This document shows, piece by piece, positions 24,768-36,249 of a stretch of 64,000 nt of DNA (the stretch's first letter is position 1; every line of letters starts with the position of its first letter). This DNA comes from Endomychus coccineus (taxonomy: Eukaryota > Arthropoda > Insecta > Coleoptera > Endomychidae). Location of the stretch: contig OY294068.1 in assembly GCA_958510875.1 (NCBI GenBank), positions 194,828,315 to 194,892,314 of the forward strand, read 5' to 3'. A program made the position numbers and the translations under genes. Under the pieces are notes generated by a model. The model was not told the DNA's origin. It worked only from the letters and a program-made list of their open reading frames with translations, and did not search any database.

Positions 24768-24812
24768 GATGAATAAATGAATAAATCAATGAATGAATGA
24801 ATGAATACATAA
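24768..24812. repeat. (GAAT)n microsatellite
   Basis: Repeated GAAT/AAATGAAT units immediately after the PLE terminus at 24655-24765. Confidence 0.85.
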
Positions 24813-24829
24813 GAAAGTACTTAATCGTC

Positions 24830-25900
24830 CGAGGAAAAAGTGATAACACCTGGATCGGTGAGATAGACAAAAATCAAAATATTTTATACTCCCGGTGATT
24901 TCATTAACTCATAGAACCTTGTCTATTATGGGATCGGTTTCTCAAGCAATTCCTTATCATCCCCTCTTAGCAGCATTTCAAATAAATCCATACTCAATTC
25001 TTGAAATTTTTCGTTAATTAATTGTCGACGATTCATCGAACCAATAATTACTTAAAGTATTTTCATATTGAATGAGTTGGTGTAATTTGTAATCTGTAAT
25101 CATAGTTTGACCCCAGTAACTATCCAGTGAAGATACTTAGTTATAATAGTGTGGAAAATCATTTTATTGAATTTTCTCCGTCGACTTCAGTTTTGTTTAA
25201 ATATGACCTTGTTTGCCAATTTTATCCACCTGATATAGAACCGCTATGAAATAAAATCAGACACATTTGAAACACGCAAAATTATAAATCGCGCCCCCAA
25301 AGTTCCATCTGACGCTCCATTTAATATCCAAAGATCCGTAACAGGTGGAAGCATACACGAGACGTGGCGGAGGGCTTTAAGGGCATGTCGAACTCGGAAG
25401 CTGACCTGTCGTATTTCGTCCTATGTCGACCGCTGGGGGGATAGGATTCGTGGGTCCTTTTTTTTCCACCCACAATGCATTATTGATGGAGATTATCGTG
25501 CCGTTCGGTTCCGTCTGCCGCGTTCCGGTACATTCAGAACTCGCTTCATGCTTTATTTAAAAATCCGAAGCCTATTTTGAAAGGTCTGCACTCACGCGAT
25601 ATCATTGTCTCTAATATGGTTGCAATTGGAAGCAAATGACAATATGGAATTTAGCTTCTTTCATTTCAATTTTATTTTCAAGTGAACAATGCGCAGTTGG
25701 TACTATTTTCATAGAATACTTAACAGTGATTGGTTGTATTTAGACTGATACAGATAGCTGGAATTCTGACGTACAAAGTTACAGTTTGTATGATCAACAT
25801 TATTTGCTGGACAAATCACCACGTCTACTTTCCATAAGATAAGAGTGCATCATAAGTCAGCTATTTTTGCTTATAGCAATTTACAGCATTTCATATTGTG
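24830..25900. other. Unassigned; GC-richer patch 25290-25520
   Basis: The patch is markedly richer in CpG than its neighbours and lacks repeat similarity within the window. A stop-poor plus-strand frame passes through it, but the translation resembles nothing I know. It could be single-copy host sequence. Confidence 0.3.
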
Positions 25901-25924
25901 AAAAATAATCATTCTTAATCAGTT

Positions 25925-27185
25925 TGTCATGTGAAGATACCGAATGGGGACATAGTTTACCTCCATATCGCTGTGTCTTCAAACGTTTCGTATATCCATG
26001 TAAGTGATATTATTAACAAAATATCAAATAAAAAAAGTAGAGACCATTATAACCTCAATATAGACTCGACTAAGAATGTAAATACTTATTTAACTAAATT
26101 ATTAAATCAATGTATAGACGCCGGAATATAACCTGATGCTCTTAAGATTACGAAGGTTATTCCTGTGCATTAAAAAGGATCTAAAGACGACATGAATAAT
26201 TATAAACCAATAGCTATGGTTACGATTTTTTCAAAAAATTTTTAATCGTGCTTGAAGTATCAGATAACCGACTATTTTGAAAAGTCGAACATTTTTTATT
26301 TCAATCAGTTTGCCTTCCGTAAAAATAGGAGCACCAATGATGCTGTAAATTAACTTATAGAGATCATTGTAAGCGATATGGAAAAAGGGTTCATCGCAGG
26401 CACATTCTTTTATGACCTAAACAAAGTTTTTGACTTGGTTTCTCCTTCCATTCTTGTTGATAAACTGAAATTTCACAAATTTCATGACAACAGCTGAAAT
26501 TTAATTTACTCTTTTTCATCCAACCGAAAACAGTACACTGCCATCAATGGAACCTCCTCGGAACATTGTGAGAATGTCACTGCAGTTCCACAGAGATGTG
26601 TCCTTGGTCCGCTATTCGTTCAGGCGGTGGGAGCGGCAGATCTCCTGCTCTTTGCTGATGACACCAGTATGGTTCGAAGCGAGAATAATGGAAGGAATTT
26701 GCTGGCTTGCTTGAGTGAATCTCAAGAAAGTCTGTTTGACTTGTTTTGTGCAAACGAACTGTCCGTAAACCTTGACAAAACTGGTATAATGATATTCACA
26801 CACAGAAACATTACTTTTGAAAACTCTGACAATATAAAGTTTTTGGTTATTTGATCCAGTTCTTAGTTGGAAGTGTCATGTTGATAGTGTTGCTAACAAA
26901 ATCTGGAAAAATATTTTCTTGATAAGAAATTTAGTAAGCTACTTGCCTGAGGCGATGCGCATGGCATACTTCTCCCTTATTCAGTCGCATATGTCATATG
27001 CCTTGACAGGATTTTCAAGGAGTGTTATAACCAGCACATGGGAAGAAATGGGAAATCTATGAAGTATTTATTAGGGACTAAAATTGTGTTGCATTTGTAA
27101 TGTATCATTCAACTCGTAATTGCAATATGTCAATGTTTTCAAGAACCCCAGTATTCAATATTCTCTATAGATTGGCCACAGTTTG
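25925..27185 (+). mobile_element. Non-LTR retrotransposon, RT to C-terminus
   Basis: In order on the plus strand: SDIINKISNKKSRDHYNLNI (linker before the RT), DALKITKVIPVH and NNYKPIAMVT (fingers), NQFAFRKNRSTNDAV, TFFYDLNKVFDLVSPSIL (motif A; family FLDLSKAFD), AVPQRCVLGPLF (motif B), LLFADDTSMV (motif C intact), NELSVNLDKTGIMIF, and a thumb region to about 27185. Stops occur after I/GI at 26131 and elsewhere. About ten residues between LGPLF and the FADD box, where a YIND motif belongs, are missing. It is a CR1/jockey-like element, 5'-truncated. Confidence 0.8.
26627..26854 (+). pseudogene. RT palm fragment with intact FADD box
   Basis: This 75-codon frame of the element at 25925-27185 carries LLFADDTSMVRSENNG, then SLFDLFCANELSVNLDKTGIMIF, the catalytic motif C and the conserved LN..KT segment. 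The aspartate pair is intact, but the first catalytic aspartate lies upstream in another frame, in a motif that reads FYDLNKVFD. Confidence 0.7.
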
Positions 27186-27189
27186 AGTT

Positions 27190-27572
27190 GAATCGAAAGC
27201 ACTTCATTAATATCTGAACCGAAATAGACGTTGATAGAACATATCAGTATAATCAACTATATTTACAATTTGAATTAAATACGAAAGCGTATGTACGTTT
27301 ATTTCGTCGTTCCTAAATCCACATTTTGTTTCAAATATGTATTAATCTAGGTTACATAATAGATATGAAAAGGTTATCGGTTATAAAACTCCAAACAGGA
27401 GGATGTTATAGCTGTGATATGACGAAAATATTTATATTTAACATCTGTAATTTGAATTCACGATTTACGATTGGATGAAGTATTTCTGCAAGCGGCTTAT
27501 GCCTGTTAATATTAAACGTCCCCACAGAAACAGAGGAAATGACGCAATAGGAGTATAAAAACATTTGATAAA
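27190..27572. other. No gene seen
   Basis: AT-rich spacer between the non-LTR remnant and the Tigger element. No motif on either strand. Confidence 0.4.
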
Positions 27573-29206
27573 CAGTAAAACCTCTAAATAGCGGCCACAA
27601 ATGTAAACTGTAAAAGTGACTGGTTCAATGAGTAAACCAACATTCTTTTATTGTGGGCTATTTATTAGATGTAGGTATGCAAATGGTTATACTTTTTTGA
27701 AAAATTGCTCCAGTAATTGTTTTAGGTTCTTTGGTTTCATTTGAGAAGCTTGGCTCTCACATTTTGATAAAAGCTGAACAACTTCTAAGGCAAGTTCAGT
27801 TTTATCGTTCCTGAACAAAAAGTTTCGTATATCGATAAGGTTATTACAAATTTCACCCCCATCTATAATGATTGATGTGCGAGTGTCAGGCTCTTCGATT
27901 TCATTTTAACTGTCAGAATCTGTTTCACCAATGCGCAATTCAATTCATCTATGATTTCTTGAATACCGAAATTGGGGTTTTCAGTTAATACACTTTGACC
28001 AATAGATGCACCTACTCCATTCGTTACGGTTACCTAATGCAGGAAATAGTTGGCCCAATGGAATCTCGTTTTCCTTGTCGAAAATATCTCCATGTGCAAC
28101 AGCATCCAAGAATCCCGCTTTCGCAAAACATCTTGAAATTGTAGTGGGGAAAACATTTTTCCAAGCGGCTGATATCCTAACTGAAGTACTGGTTAAGTTT
28201 ATACTTCTGTCTGCTCCGTCGTAAGAATTTTTGCTGTTGGTGAAAGTCAGTCTTCTCAACAGATAATTCCTATATGCTACCATAACACTATGGATAAGCC
28301 CTTGGTCTAGTGGTTGTCATTGTGGCGTATCTGGAGGCAGAAACACTATTTTTACATTTTGTAATTGCAACATTTCGATTTTCTTCAGGCCAGTTTCATC
28401 GGCATTGTATACATCTTTTGGAGGATAATCCTTTAATATCCCCCGCAATTTTTCTTTTCAGTCTTCAACAAGATACATAACAATATCTGCTGATTCACCA
28501 CAAACTGGTTTGAAACTTATGTATCGTTGACCAATTTTTTTCTAGCCATCCATTTGAAGGCTTAAAATCTGCAACTTTTCAACTTTTGGCTACTTTCAAA
28601 GCTTTTCCTTCATTAACGGTCCAGATATTGGTAGGTTTTCTATCTCTTGCTTTACAAAACTAATTGTTAACAAATTAATCTATCGCAAATCCATCGGTTT
28701 CGGGAAATGTTTGTCTATATCAGAACCTTCATCATAGAATTTGTTTAATTCATGTTTATGTTTTATGATATCGTTAACTTTTCATTTTCAACAATGATAT
28801 CAACTTTGTCTTTTAGAGACAAACGTTTTATTTCCACCAACATGATATCATTTGGTAATAGCTGCAATAATTGCTAACCGCTTAATGGAAACGACCGACA
28901 CGACGGTGGAAAAGAAACTAAACAATTTAAGCAATAATATGTAAGTGAAATGTATACGTCCATTTCACGATAAATGGTACCGACTTAATGACAGCTATAA
29001 AACTATCTGAGTGAATCCCATTGTGTGAAAAAAGTCTTCAGTCCCTTCAACTAATACTGTTTATTTACGAGCAGCCCTTTTATTACTATAATCTGTTCTG
29101 TGACAGGTGATATGTGGTGTAATTGTAAGTAAATTTTCTAAAAAATACCGGCTTTGATGACCGTGCCCGCATAATGGGGGTGCCGTTATTAGGAGGGGTC
29201 ATTATA
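27573..29206 (-). mobile_element. pogo/Tigger DNA transposon, internally deleted
   Basis: One end, CAGTAAAACCTCTAAATAGC at 27573, matches the usual pogo/Tigger terminus. The other end, read on the minus strand from about 29206, gives a similar TIR-like sequence (TAATGACCCCTCCTAATAACG). Between them the minus strand encodes a CENP-B-type helix-turn-helix start (KRLSLKDKVDIIVENEKL near 28835), LPISGPLMKEKA, FKPSNGWLEK and a DDE segment with NADETGLK near 28410 and QPLDQGLIHSV near 28300. The second catalytic aspartate region (DNA..H) is absent, because DETGLKK runs directly into a VKIVFLPPDT segment. Stops and frameshifts are scattered throughout. Confidence 0.8.
27981..28283 (-). pseudogene. 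Tigger transposase C-terminal fragment
   Basis: A 100-codon minus frame beginning MVAYRNYLLRRLTF lies just after the QPLDQG motif. It continues through SAAWKNVFPTTISRCFAKAGF, the W.....IS.CF.KAGF region that follows the DDE domain in pogo/Tigger transposases. It lacks both the first aspartate and DNA-binding parts in the same frame, so it cannot encode a working enzyme. Confidence 0.75.
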
Positions 29207-29209
29207 ATG

Positions 29210-30655
29210 GATATTACGATATAACTGGAATTAGGAATTCGAAAATTGACATTTTTAGAAGTGACCGCATTCAAGAGGTGGACGAAAATAGAGCTTTACT
29301 ATATATTTATATTCTACATCGATTTCTATATGTTGAAGCACATACAAATAGAAATGAATATTACTCCTACAGATATGTTCTATCAATCAATTGCAAGCCA
29401 TTAGTTGTTTGATTGATGACGAAGAAGTTTCGAATGAATTACCCGATGCCATATATAGATCCACGTAGGAAGAAGAACTGAATTCGAATCTGAGGAATAA
29501 CTAGACCAAAATAAAATATTAAGTTTCATTGGAAACATAAATACAAATTAGGTGTTGACCGCTCTGACAAACTGGAAAAAGACAATAAGCAACTTCAAGA
29601 TCGTCTTGAAGAAGCCAGAAACTATTAAGTCACACTGGATGTTGTAGCACTATCAAAACCCAAGAAACGTGCTGATGTAGAATGATGTCCACAACTTAGT
29701 GTTGAAGGGCACTAATAATTTCCAATACTATAACAGGTTAGAGCAATATCGATTAAAAATTCTTTTTCTTTGGTGCAATAGTGAGGATGGATGAGTGCAG
29801 AATGAACTGAACGTATATCTGTGTAGCGATGACCATTAAAGTAAAGTTGAAGATTTTTCTACATTTGTTCAAGCTACTATATATAAGATTGGCAAGCTAT
29901 TCCGTATCTTAATTAAAATTAAAGGGATACTTTGCGGTTTCAGGTTGGCTTTATTGTTCGGTTTGTTTTAATGATGCGATACATTATTGTTAATCTTCCT
30001 TCTCTTATTATCCTTTTGTACGTATGTTTCAGCCACAACTTCACACCTAAAGTTATTATGTTAGTTAGAAAATATTTATGTGTTGTTTCAAAACTGTATC
30101 CAACTTCCGAAGATAAGATACCTTTTTTCATACTATTACAGGAAAGTATTGTACACGTCAAATCAAATAATTTAGTTAGAGTATCAATTTTACCAATCTG
30201 ATAAATACCAAATTCTTTGATGCTGTAAAAACATGGTTTTGCAAGGATAGTCTTAAGTATCATTTTGAATTTTTCATTCCGTACATTCCTGATGATAGGG
30301 GGCAGTTTATTATAAAAGGTTCATGCTAAGCCTACTTTGAAGTTTATTATAAAGTAGGATATTCACGAACTTTTCGTAAGAAATTTATCCTGATTCAGCA
30401 TCATTATTATGATTTTGAATCATTCAGTGCTCATCGTATTGGAACCAGCGTGGCGAGTAGAGCTCGCTTTGTATTGAGAAATCGCGTTTGTATGTGATCG
30501 TACCACACGGATCAACGGTCGTAGCTATCGATTTATTTTCCCTTTTATAGATTCCAATCAGACTGAGTTTGTGAAAAATGACAACCGGTAATTTGACTAT
30601 ACGAGAAAAAATCGTATGAACCAGCAGAGGAAGGAAGCCCTCACAGGGCGAAGAA
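29210..30655. other. Unassigned DNA
   Basis: A decayed frame near 29565-29660 reads DKLEKDNKQLQDRLEEAR on the plus strand, which would be a coiled coil, but it is short and stop-bounded. Frames at 29932-30201 and 29940-30263 overlap on opposite strands and carry no motif. Confidence 0.3.
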
Positions 30656-30660
30656 TTCCA

Positions 30661-30782
30661 TAATTCTGCTTCACAAACCAATCCAAATGTTCTAGAGATC
30701 TATTAATACTTCTTCTCAAGAAGAAGATTAGTGGTTACACATCTTTTAGTAGTTGCGCAGGTTGACCCGGTCGCTTGACAGC
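30661..30782 (+). repeat. Dispersed repeat, copy 1
   Basis: Nearly the same 120 bases recur at 31403-31524, including CAAACCAATCCAAATGTTCT and TTTTAGTAGTTGCGC..GTTGACCCGG.CGCTTGAC. The pair lies in direct orientation 742 bp apart. Confidence 0.8.
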
Positions 30783-30784
30783 AT

Positions 30785-31400
30785 TGCAATGCTTATGCTT
30801 TTCACCTAGGATTAATAGCCTACAACATCGCCTAATATCCAATTAAGAAAAAATAGAGTATCATGTTCATGCATTAATAGCTCATTACGTGATAGTTGCA
30901 TAAAATACTATTATATCCATAATGTATTTACACATAATAACTTAAATTGTAACTATAAAGAGTAACAATATAGTAACTAAGATACTAACGGATGCTCAGC
31001 TGAACTTTTGATTATCTACATGAACGTTTCTCGAGATTTCAGGGCTGCAAAGTTAAAAGTTAGTGTATTGTTAATACAACGTTCATTCAACTGTTATACT
31101 GCCAACGTGGATTCAACCATATACCATCTGACATTCGAAGGTTGATTCAACGGAAGGTTGATCAACAACTCGTCAACCCGACGTCCACGTTAAATACGTT
31201 AAATCAATGACGTCTTCCCCTGAAGGAGTTTAAACTGATACCCGGGAGTCACATCTATATAATTTTTAAATTCAAAAAAACTCTAATTATATGATTTAAA
31301 AATTTTTGATTTGTCATTGAATTGACACCCGGGTATCACCCCTAAAATGGCGTCTAGCGGGGCGTACCGCCCCAGCCCTCTCATCTATGCCACTGCGAAG
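30785..31400. other. Spacer between repeat copies
   Basis: The first half is AT-rich. Near 31240-31350 the words ACCCGGGAGTCAC and ACACCCGGGTATCACC form an imperfect inverted pair around an AT-rich core. No coding motif. Confidence 0.4.
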
Positions 31401-31402
31401 GC

Positions 31403-31524
31403 TGAGAATTTTGCCTCACAAACCAATCCAAATGTTCTAGAGATCTATTGACACCTCTCCTCAACGAAAAGTCCAGTGGTCATACATCCTTTAGTAGTTG
31501 CGCTGGTTGACCCGGCCGCTTGAC
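31403..31524 (+). repeat. Dispersed repeat, copy 2
   Basis: Direct repeat of 30661-30782. It is followed within 30 bp by the palindrome at 31554-31725. Confidence 0.8.
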
Positions 31525-31553
31525 TGACTTCGAATGGTCCCTCTACGAGAGTA

Positions 31554-31725
31554 TAGCTCATGATGGAAATATCTCAGGGTCTATCGTAATGCCGAAGATT
31601 CTCGATTGAAGTTGTTTTTCTTATCTTATAAGTAAAGCTGTTGACGCTCCGGGTACAACTGACAATCAGGAATCGAAATGTACGTTTCATTAAGATAGAC
31701 CCTGAGATATCTCCATCATGAGCTA
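31554..31725. repeat. 172-bp palindromic (MITE-like) element
   Basis: The arms 31554-31591 and 31688-31725 are reverse complements over 38 bp with two mismatches, starting TAGCTCATGATGG. They enclose a 96-bp loop. If the element proper starts at GCTC, it is flanked by TA on both sides, as for TA-targeting transposons. No coding capacity. Confidence 0.85.
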
Positions 31726-31787
31726 GTTATGCAATTAAACGGTTAAAACTGACTAGCTAATTTCTTTTTTAACCGGGAACCTTACAC

Positions 31788-31807
31788 TGGCGCCCCTTTT
31801 AACGTGG
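31788..31807 (+). other. tRNA-Lys-type primer-binding-site-like sequence
   Basis: TGGCGCCC at 31788-31795 and AACGTGG at 31801-31807 match the two halves of a site complementary to insect tRNA-Lys, separated by five extra bases. The sequence just upstream ends CTTACAC, a plausible LTR end. No gag or pol can be read downstream, so this is at most an LTR-retrotransposon relic. Confidence 0.35.
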
Positions 31808-31809
31808 TC

Positions 31810-34620
31810 TAGAACATTGTTAGATGGTTGTTAAGAGAAAATGAATAGAAAAGGAGTGAAATTGAACCCTGTAGCGGGGTTCACACTGTTACAACTCCTA
31901 GATAGATTCCAACAACTTGAAACATTCAGAGCTACCTCCCTGTAGAAGAAAAAATTGTAAAAGCGATGAATTGGCAGGAATCTATTATATCATCAGTGGA
32001 TGTAAGCGAGGATATTTGGAAAGATATTACTTTGAGATCAATCAATCTCATTCTTGAACTTCTATTGATAAATTGGACAGATCAAGATTAAAAGAAAAGC
32101 TTAGTCAAAGTTCATTACAGATTCAATTAGCTCCGCTTCTGTCTGTAGGCGTTTGAAATCAACCGAACCGATAACAAAAGATTCTCAACCGAGTAAAATG
32201 CTTATTTAAGCCGCGGTAGCGGCAATGTACACAATAAGTGATTAAAAAGACAAGACAGCCAATTAGAGTCGTCAGGGGATCAGGTCAAGAATTCGCTGTG
32301 TGGTTACGACCGGTTGGTGGAAACAATTCGGGAGCGAGGCATGGGGTATGGATAACAAACCTCAAGGGTGAACCGAACAATGCCTTTACTTTCCTAAGAA
32401 GTCGAACAATATAAAGTATCCGCAACTTCCAACAATGGCGCCATCTCGATGAACAAGAGAATGCTTAAACTATGAAGCGATATAGAGTCCTCTCTTTATG
32501 CTTTCATATTTCGTTCGAATATGTGGAGACTTCGCACTACTCAACGTCGAATAAATGTCAACTAAGGGAAACTTGTTCCAACACGCCGAATGTGGAGATT
32601 TATATTTTAACTTCTTCATAAATACAATTTGGAGGTGAAATGTCGACACGGAAATATCACGTTGCACCGTTTTAACGATCCTAAAAAGCGAATTAAAGTG
32701 TTTATGAAACTTTGTGATGAACTGCCGCTTAAAATATAGGATTGAACCTTTCACTCTCATTTCCTATTCATCCATGAATTGGTTTTGACTCACCATTATC
32801 GTTTTTCTAAATTCTAGATATGAAAAAAATTCGACAACTTTGTATAACTTGATCATGAAGCTTGCCACTCAAAATATAGAAGATTTAATTCATGTAAGGG
32901 ATTGGGGAGATGTCGCGTGTTCTTTTGTTTTCGAGACAAAAAGTTCTGAATGTAGCAAAAGTAGAAGAAGCTTTGAGAGTTAGGACTGTCAGCTTCGACA
33001 CATCTTTTCACGGGTGTGCTGAAAGCTCTGATCTGAAAAAAAAACCAATACGATAGTGATAAAACATTTGTTATGAAGTGAAATAACATATCCCAATCCA
33101 GAGATAATATTGACAAACGTAAAGGATGTGGAATTCAATATGACAATCAAACAGATGTAATGTTTCCATATTCGTTGTATACACATAATAATTGTGACTG
33201 GTTAACAGCTAATCGGATTGAATTATTCGTTTCGAAATAGTCGATCAATATTGTGCAGCTTTCTATTATATTAACTGATTATTGGAATCTAATTTGTTTA
33301 TCTGCTCAACCCGAACTCCGCATTCTTGTAGAAAGCTTTCTGGGTATTTTCTCTTGAAAGAATGAGATATTCAAATCCTTTCACGAATTATAATGAATTC
33401 TTAGGGAAGATTATTAGTCTCGCACGACTTTATTGAGGAGATTCTCTCTTCAAAACCAGTCAAGGCCTGACTCAGGATGGAGCAACAATCAATACAAGTA
33501 TTGTACAAACGTGGAAATGTCTACACCAACGTGGAAAAATGTATTGATATAGAAGTATCTATCTACAAAAACGTGGAAAGGGAAACTCATCTAGTTGCTA
33601 GTTACAGGGGTTTTAACTCTTCGAAGCATTTCATGACTAGAGAGGACTTTATAACAGTCATCTCAGGAATTATCAGGGCTTCTTGGCTGTACATTATTTT
33701 GAAGATTCATCTTCTGTCAAATGCCCTTTCAATCATGAATAACTTATGTTTCTGTTTGTAGTACAGTGACCATTCTTCCAAAGTACGTATATCCCAACAC
33801 CTGACCTTTTTTTGAACCCATTTTTGAATCAGATGATTCCATTTAACCATCTAAGGTAGGCCTCACCTCTTCATCCTTTCCTTTCGAATAAGGTTATCTT
33901 AAAGCTCTTCGTCAGGCAATAACCTTCCGCGTGAAGAAATCGCATAGCTAGTAATCTTTGTTCATTCTCTCGAATATTTCTGTGTGAAATTCCTAGAGAT
34001 ATTCTGTGGTTAATAAAAGTATAAGTACAAGTCAGTCGCTATGTGGAAAGAGTTTAGCAAGAACAATACCAGAAGTATGGGTGAAGACTATTCGACAAAC
34101 TGATAAAGTGTGTTATTGTTAATGTGCATTATTAAAAGAAACTATAGTGTTTAAGGTAGCGGAGTAATATTCATTATTTTGATGTAAAATACAGGTATAT
34201 GTAAGATGTAACCGAGAACAATCTTGTCAAGAATATTTTCTTTTAACTTCCACTCGGTTTTCGTTGAACTAATGAGTGATGAATGTGGTGCTAGCAAGGT
34301 AAGTAGGCTCACCTTGATCCAAGACTATGAAATAAAGAGCTTTATTCCATTGTATGTTGAACAAACTTTATCAATACCATTAATAAACAAGTATGGAACA
34401 GAAAATGAAATACACTTCCATACGATTCAAGATAAGTCATATGAAAGATAATCTTCCAACATGTATGGCTCCAAAAATAAATTCTATCTTGAATATTTAT
34501 GGAAATATTATATCCATCCTACTAAATTAGTATTACTGAGATAATCGAAACTAGATTTGGAAATCGTGCATTGATGAGAATATTTTGATAATCGGGTATT
34601 TTGTGTGTTTATTTCCATAA
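31810..34620. other. Unassigned DNA
   Basis: Frames at 32470-32760 (minus), 32853-33116 (minus), 33477-33761 (plus) and 34224-34451 (plus) have no recognisable motif. AAACGTGGAAA recurs three times within 33506-33580. No RNA gene seen. Confidence 0.35.
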
Positions 34621-34623
34621 ATA

Positions 34624-36243
34624 CACAGTAAAAAATTTAGAGTGAAAATTTCACTCTAAGTAACACTAAAAACATTCTATATAGGTCCAATGTTTTTAGT
34701 GTGAAATATTCACTCTGCATCTAGAGTAAATTTTAATGGTAACTTTACTCTAACGTTAGTGTTAAATAGTCGCTTTATTTAGAGTATCTTTTACACTACG
34801 GCAGATGAGATGCAACATAACCCAGAGTTGGAAACAAATCTAGCTAGTGTTCAAATATACACTGAGAAACTCTAAATTGTGTGAATTAACGAATGTTAGT
34901 GTATTCAAATTACCATTTTAGTGTAATATTACACTGACATTGGTAAAAAATACCGTTTTCAGTGTATGTTAACTCTACCTAGTGTTGGATTTACACTGAT
35001 TTTGGTAAACAAAATACTGTTTTTAGCGTACGTTAACTCTAGCTCTGCACTACCTAGTGTTGGGTAAATAAAGGATACACATTTGCAAATTCAAAATGTT
35101 TATTTAAAAATAAATTTATGGCATAATAGGTACAACTGAGCAATTCCGATGATTTGACGAATATGTGGAACATTTAAATCTGAATACTATCGAATATATG
35201 ATACATAAAAATCAAACAGTATTTTTAAAATAATATAAAAGTCAGAGGTTTGTATGACCTTGTATAATAGCTAACCTAATTGTTCGTATTCTTCATATAT
35301 ACAGTGTTGCTTCACTTTGGCCACCTTCGAGCAATGAATATACTTCAGCTTAATAAAATTCATCATATAGGTTACCTGTAACATATTATCTTTGTGAGAA
35401 TAGAATCCATTATACATATTTGACGAATCGATCAATATGACCCACACTTCAGATCGGTTCGTTAGAATCCCTATTTGACCTTCGCCACAGTATTTGCAAT
35501 GTGGAGTCACAACGGAACCTTCACAAAATGGCAGTAAATGTAATATCAAAAAATAATGTACGATGTACCTCACTATTAGGTCATGTCTACTATGACTGAC
35601 CGAGCTCAGTAATTTAAAGGCATTACTATTGGTATTTATTAGAACTAGGTGTACGAGTAACTTTCCAGTCGGTGGTGCCTCTGATAATATTATGAACCAG
35701 AAATTGGGGTTAAGGCGTTTGATTTGAACTACATTTCATCACCTCTATTATTTGACTATGTCCAGTTTACTACTAAGTGTGATATTAAAAAGATTAAACA
35801 ACAACACTTACCTTATAAGAACAAATGAATCTACACAGGTCACGATTTAAGTCCAGTAAACACACAACACAGGTTGAAGCTTGAAGAAAGAATAAAAGCC
35901 GCTAACGTAAAGCCAATTCGGTTACTCAGGGTAACGTGTTGGATGCGGATTGAACCGAACGGCATTTCGCAATTGGCAGTGTCAGAACACTCTAGATTTC
36001 TATGCATTTGACACTCCTAGTGTAAACCTTGAATATTCGACACTAAAACAATTTAAATGTAATTTTGTAGTGTGAGTAATGAACATTAAAATAGTAGAAC
36101 AACTCAACTAGAGTAGTTTAGTGTAAACAGCATCGCTCACCAATTCTAGTGTTACAAAAAATAGTCATTTAACACTTAAAATTCACTCTAAATTTTTCAC
36201 CCATTACACTAGCTGTTTTACACGGACCAAATTTCTTACTGTG
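34624..36243. mobile_element. 1.62-kb TIR element with AGTGTAA subterminal repeats
   Basis: The left end CACAGTAAAAAATTT and the right end (reverse complement CACAGTAAGAAATTT) form terminal inverted repeats flanked by TA on both sides (34622-34623 and 36244-36245). The outer 450 bp on the left and 250 bp on the right are crowded with AGTGTAA/TTACACT and AGAGTGAA/TTCACTCT words. The centre is different in character and contains an open frame at 35271-35573. Dense subterminal repeats of this kind usually bind the element's own transposase. I recognise no transposase, so it is probably non-autonomous, and I do not assign a superfamily. Confidence 0.7.
35271..35573 (-). CDS. Uncharacterised frame inside the TIR element
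   Basis: A 100-codon minus frame. It begins MRYIVHYFLILHLLPFCEG, a possible signal-peptide-like N-terminus, followed by a PHCKYCGEGQIG stretch with a Cys-x2-Cys pair and IDSSNMYNGFYSHKDN. I do not recognise a family. It lies in the part of the element lacking subterminal repeats, so it could be element-encoded, a captured exon or chance. No upstream promoter or splice sites can be assigned. Confidence 0.3.
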   Translation of the reverse strand: MRYIVHYFLILHLLPFCEGSVVTPHCKYCGEGQIGILTNRSEVWVILIDSSNMYNGFYSHKDNMLQVTYMMNFIKLKYIHCSKVAKVKQHCIYEEYEQLG

Positions 36244-36249
36244 TAATAA

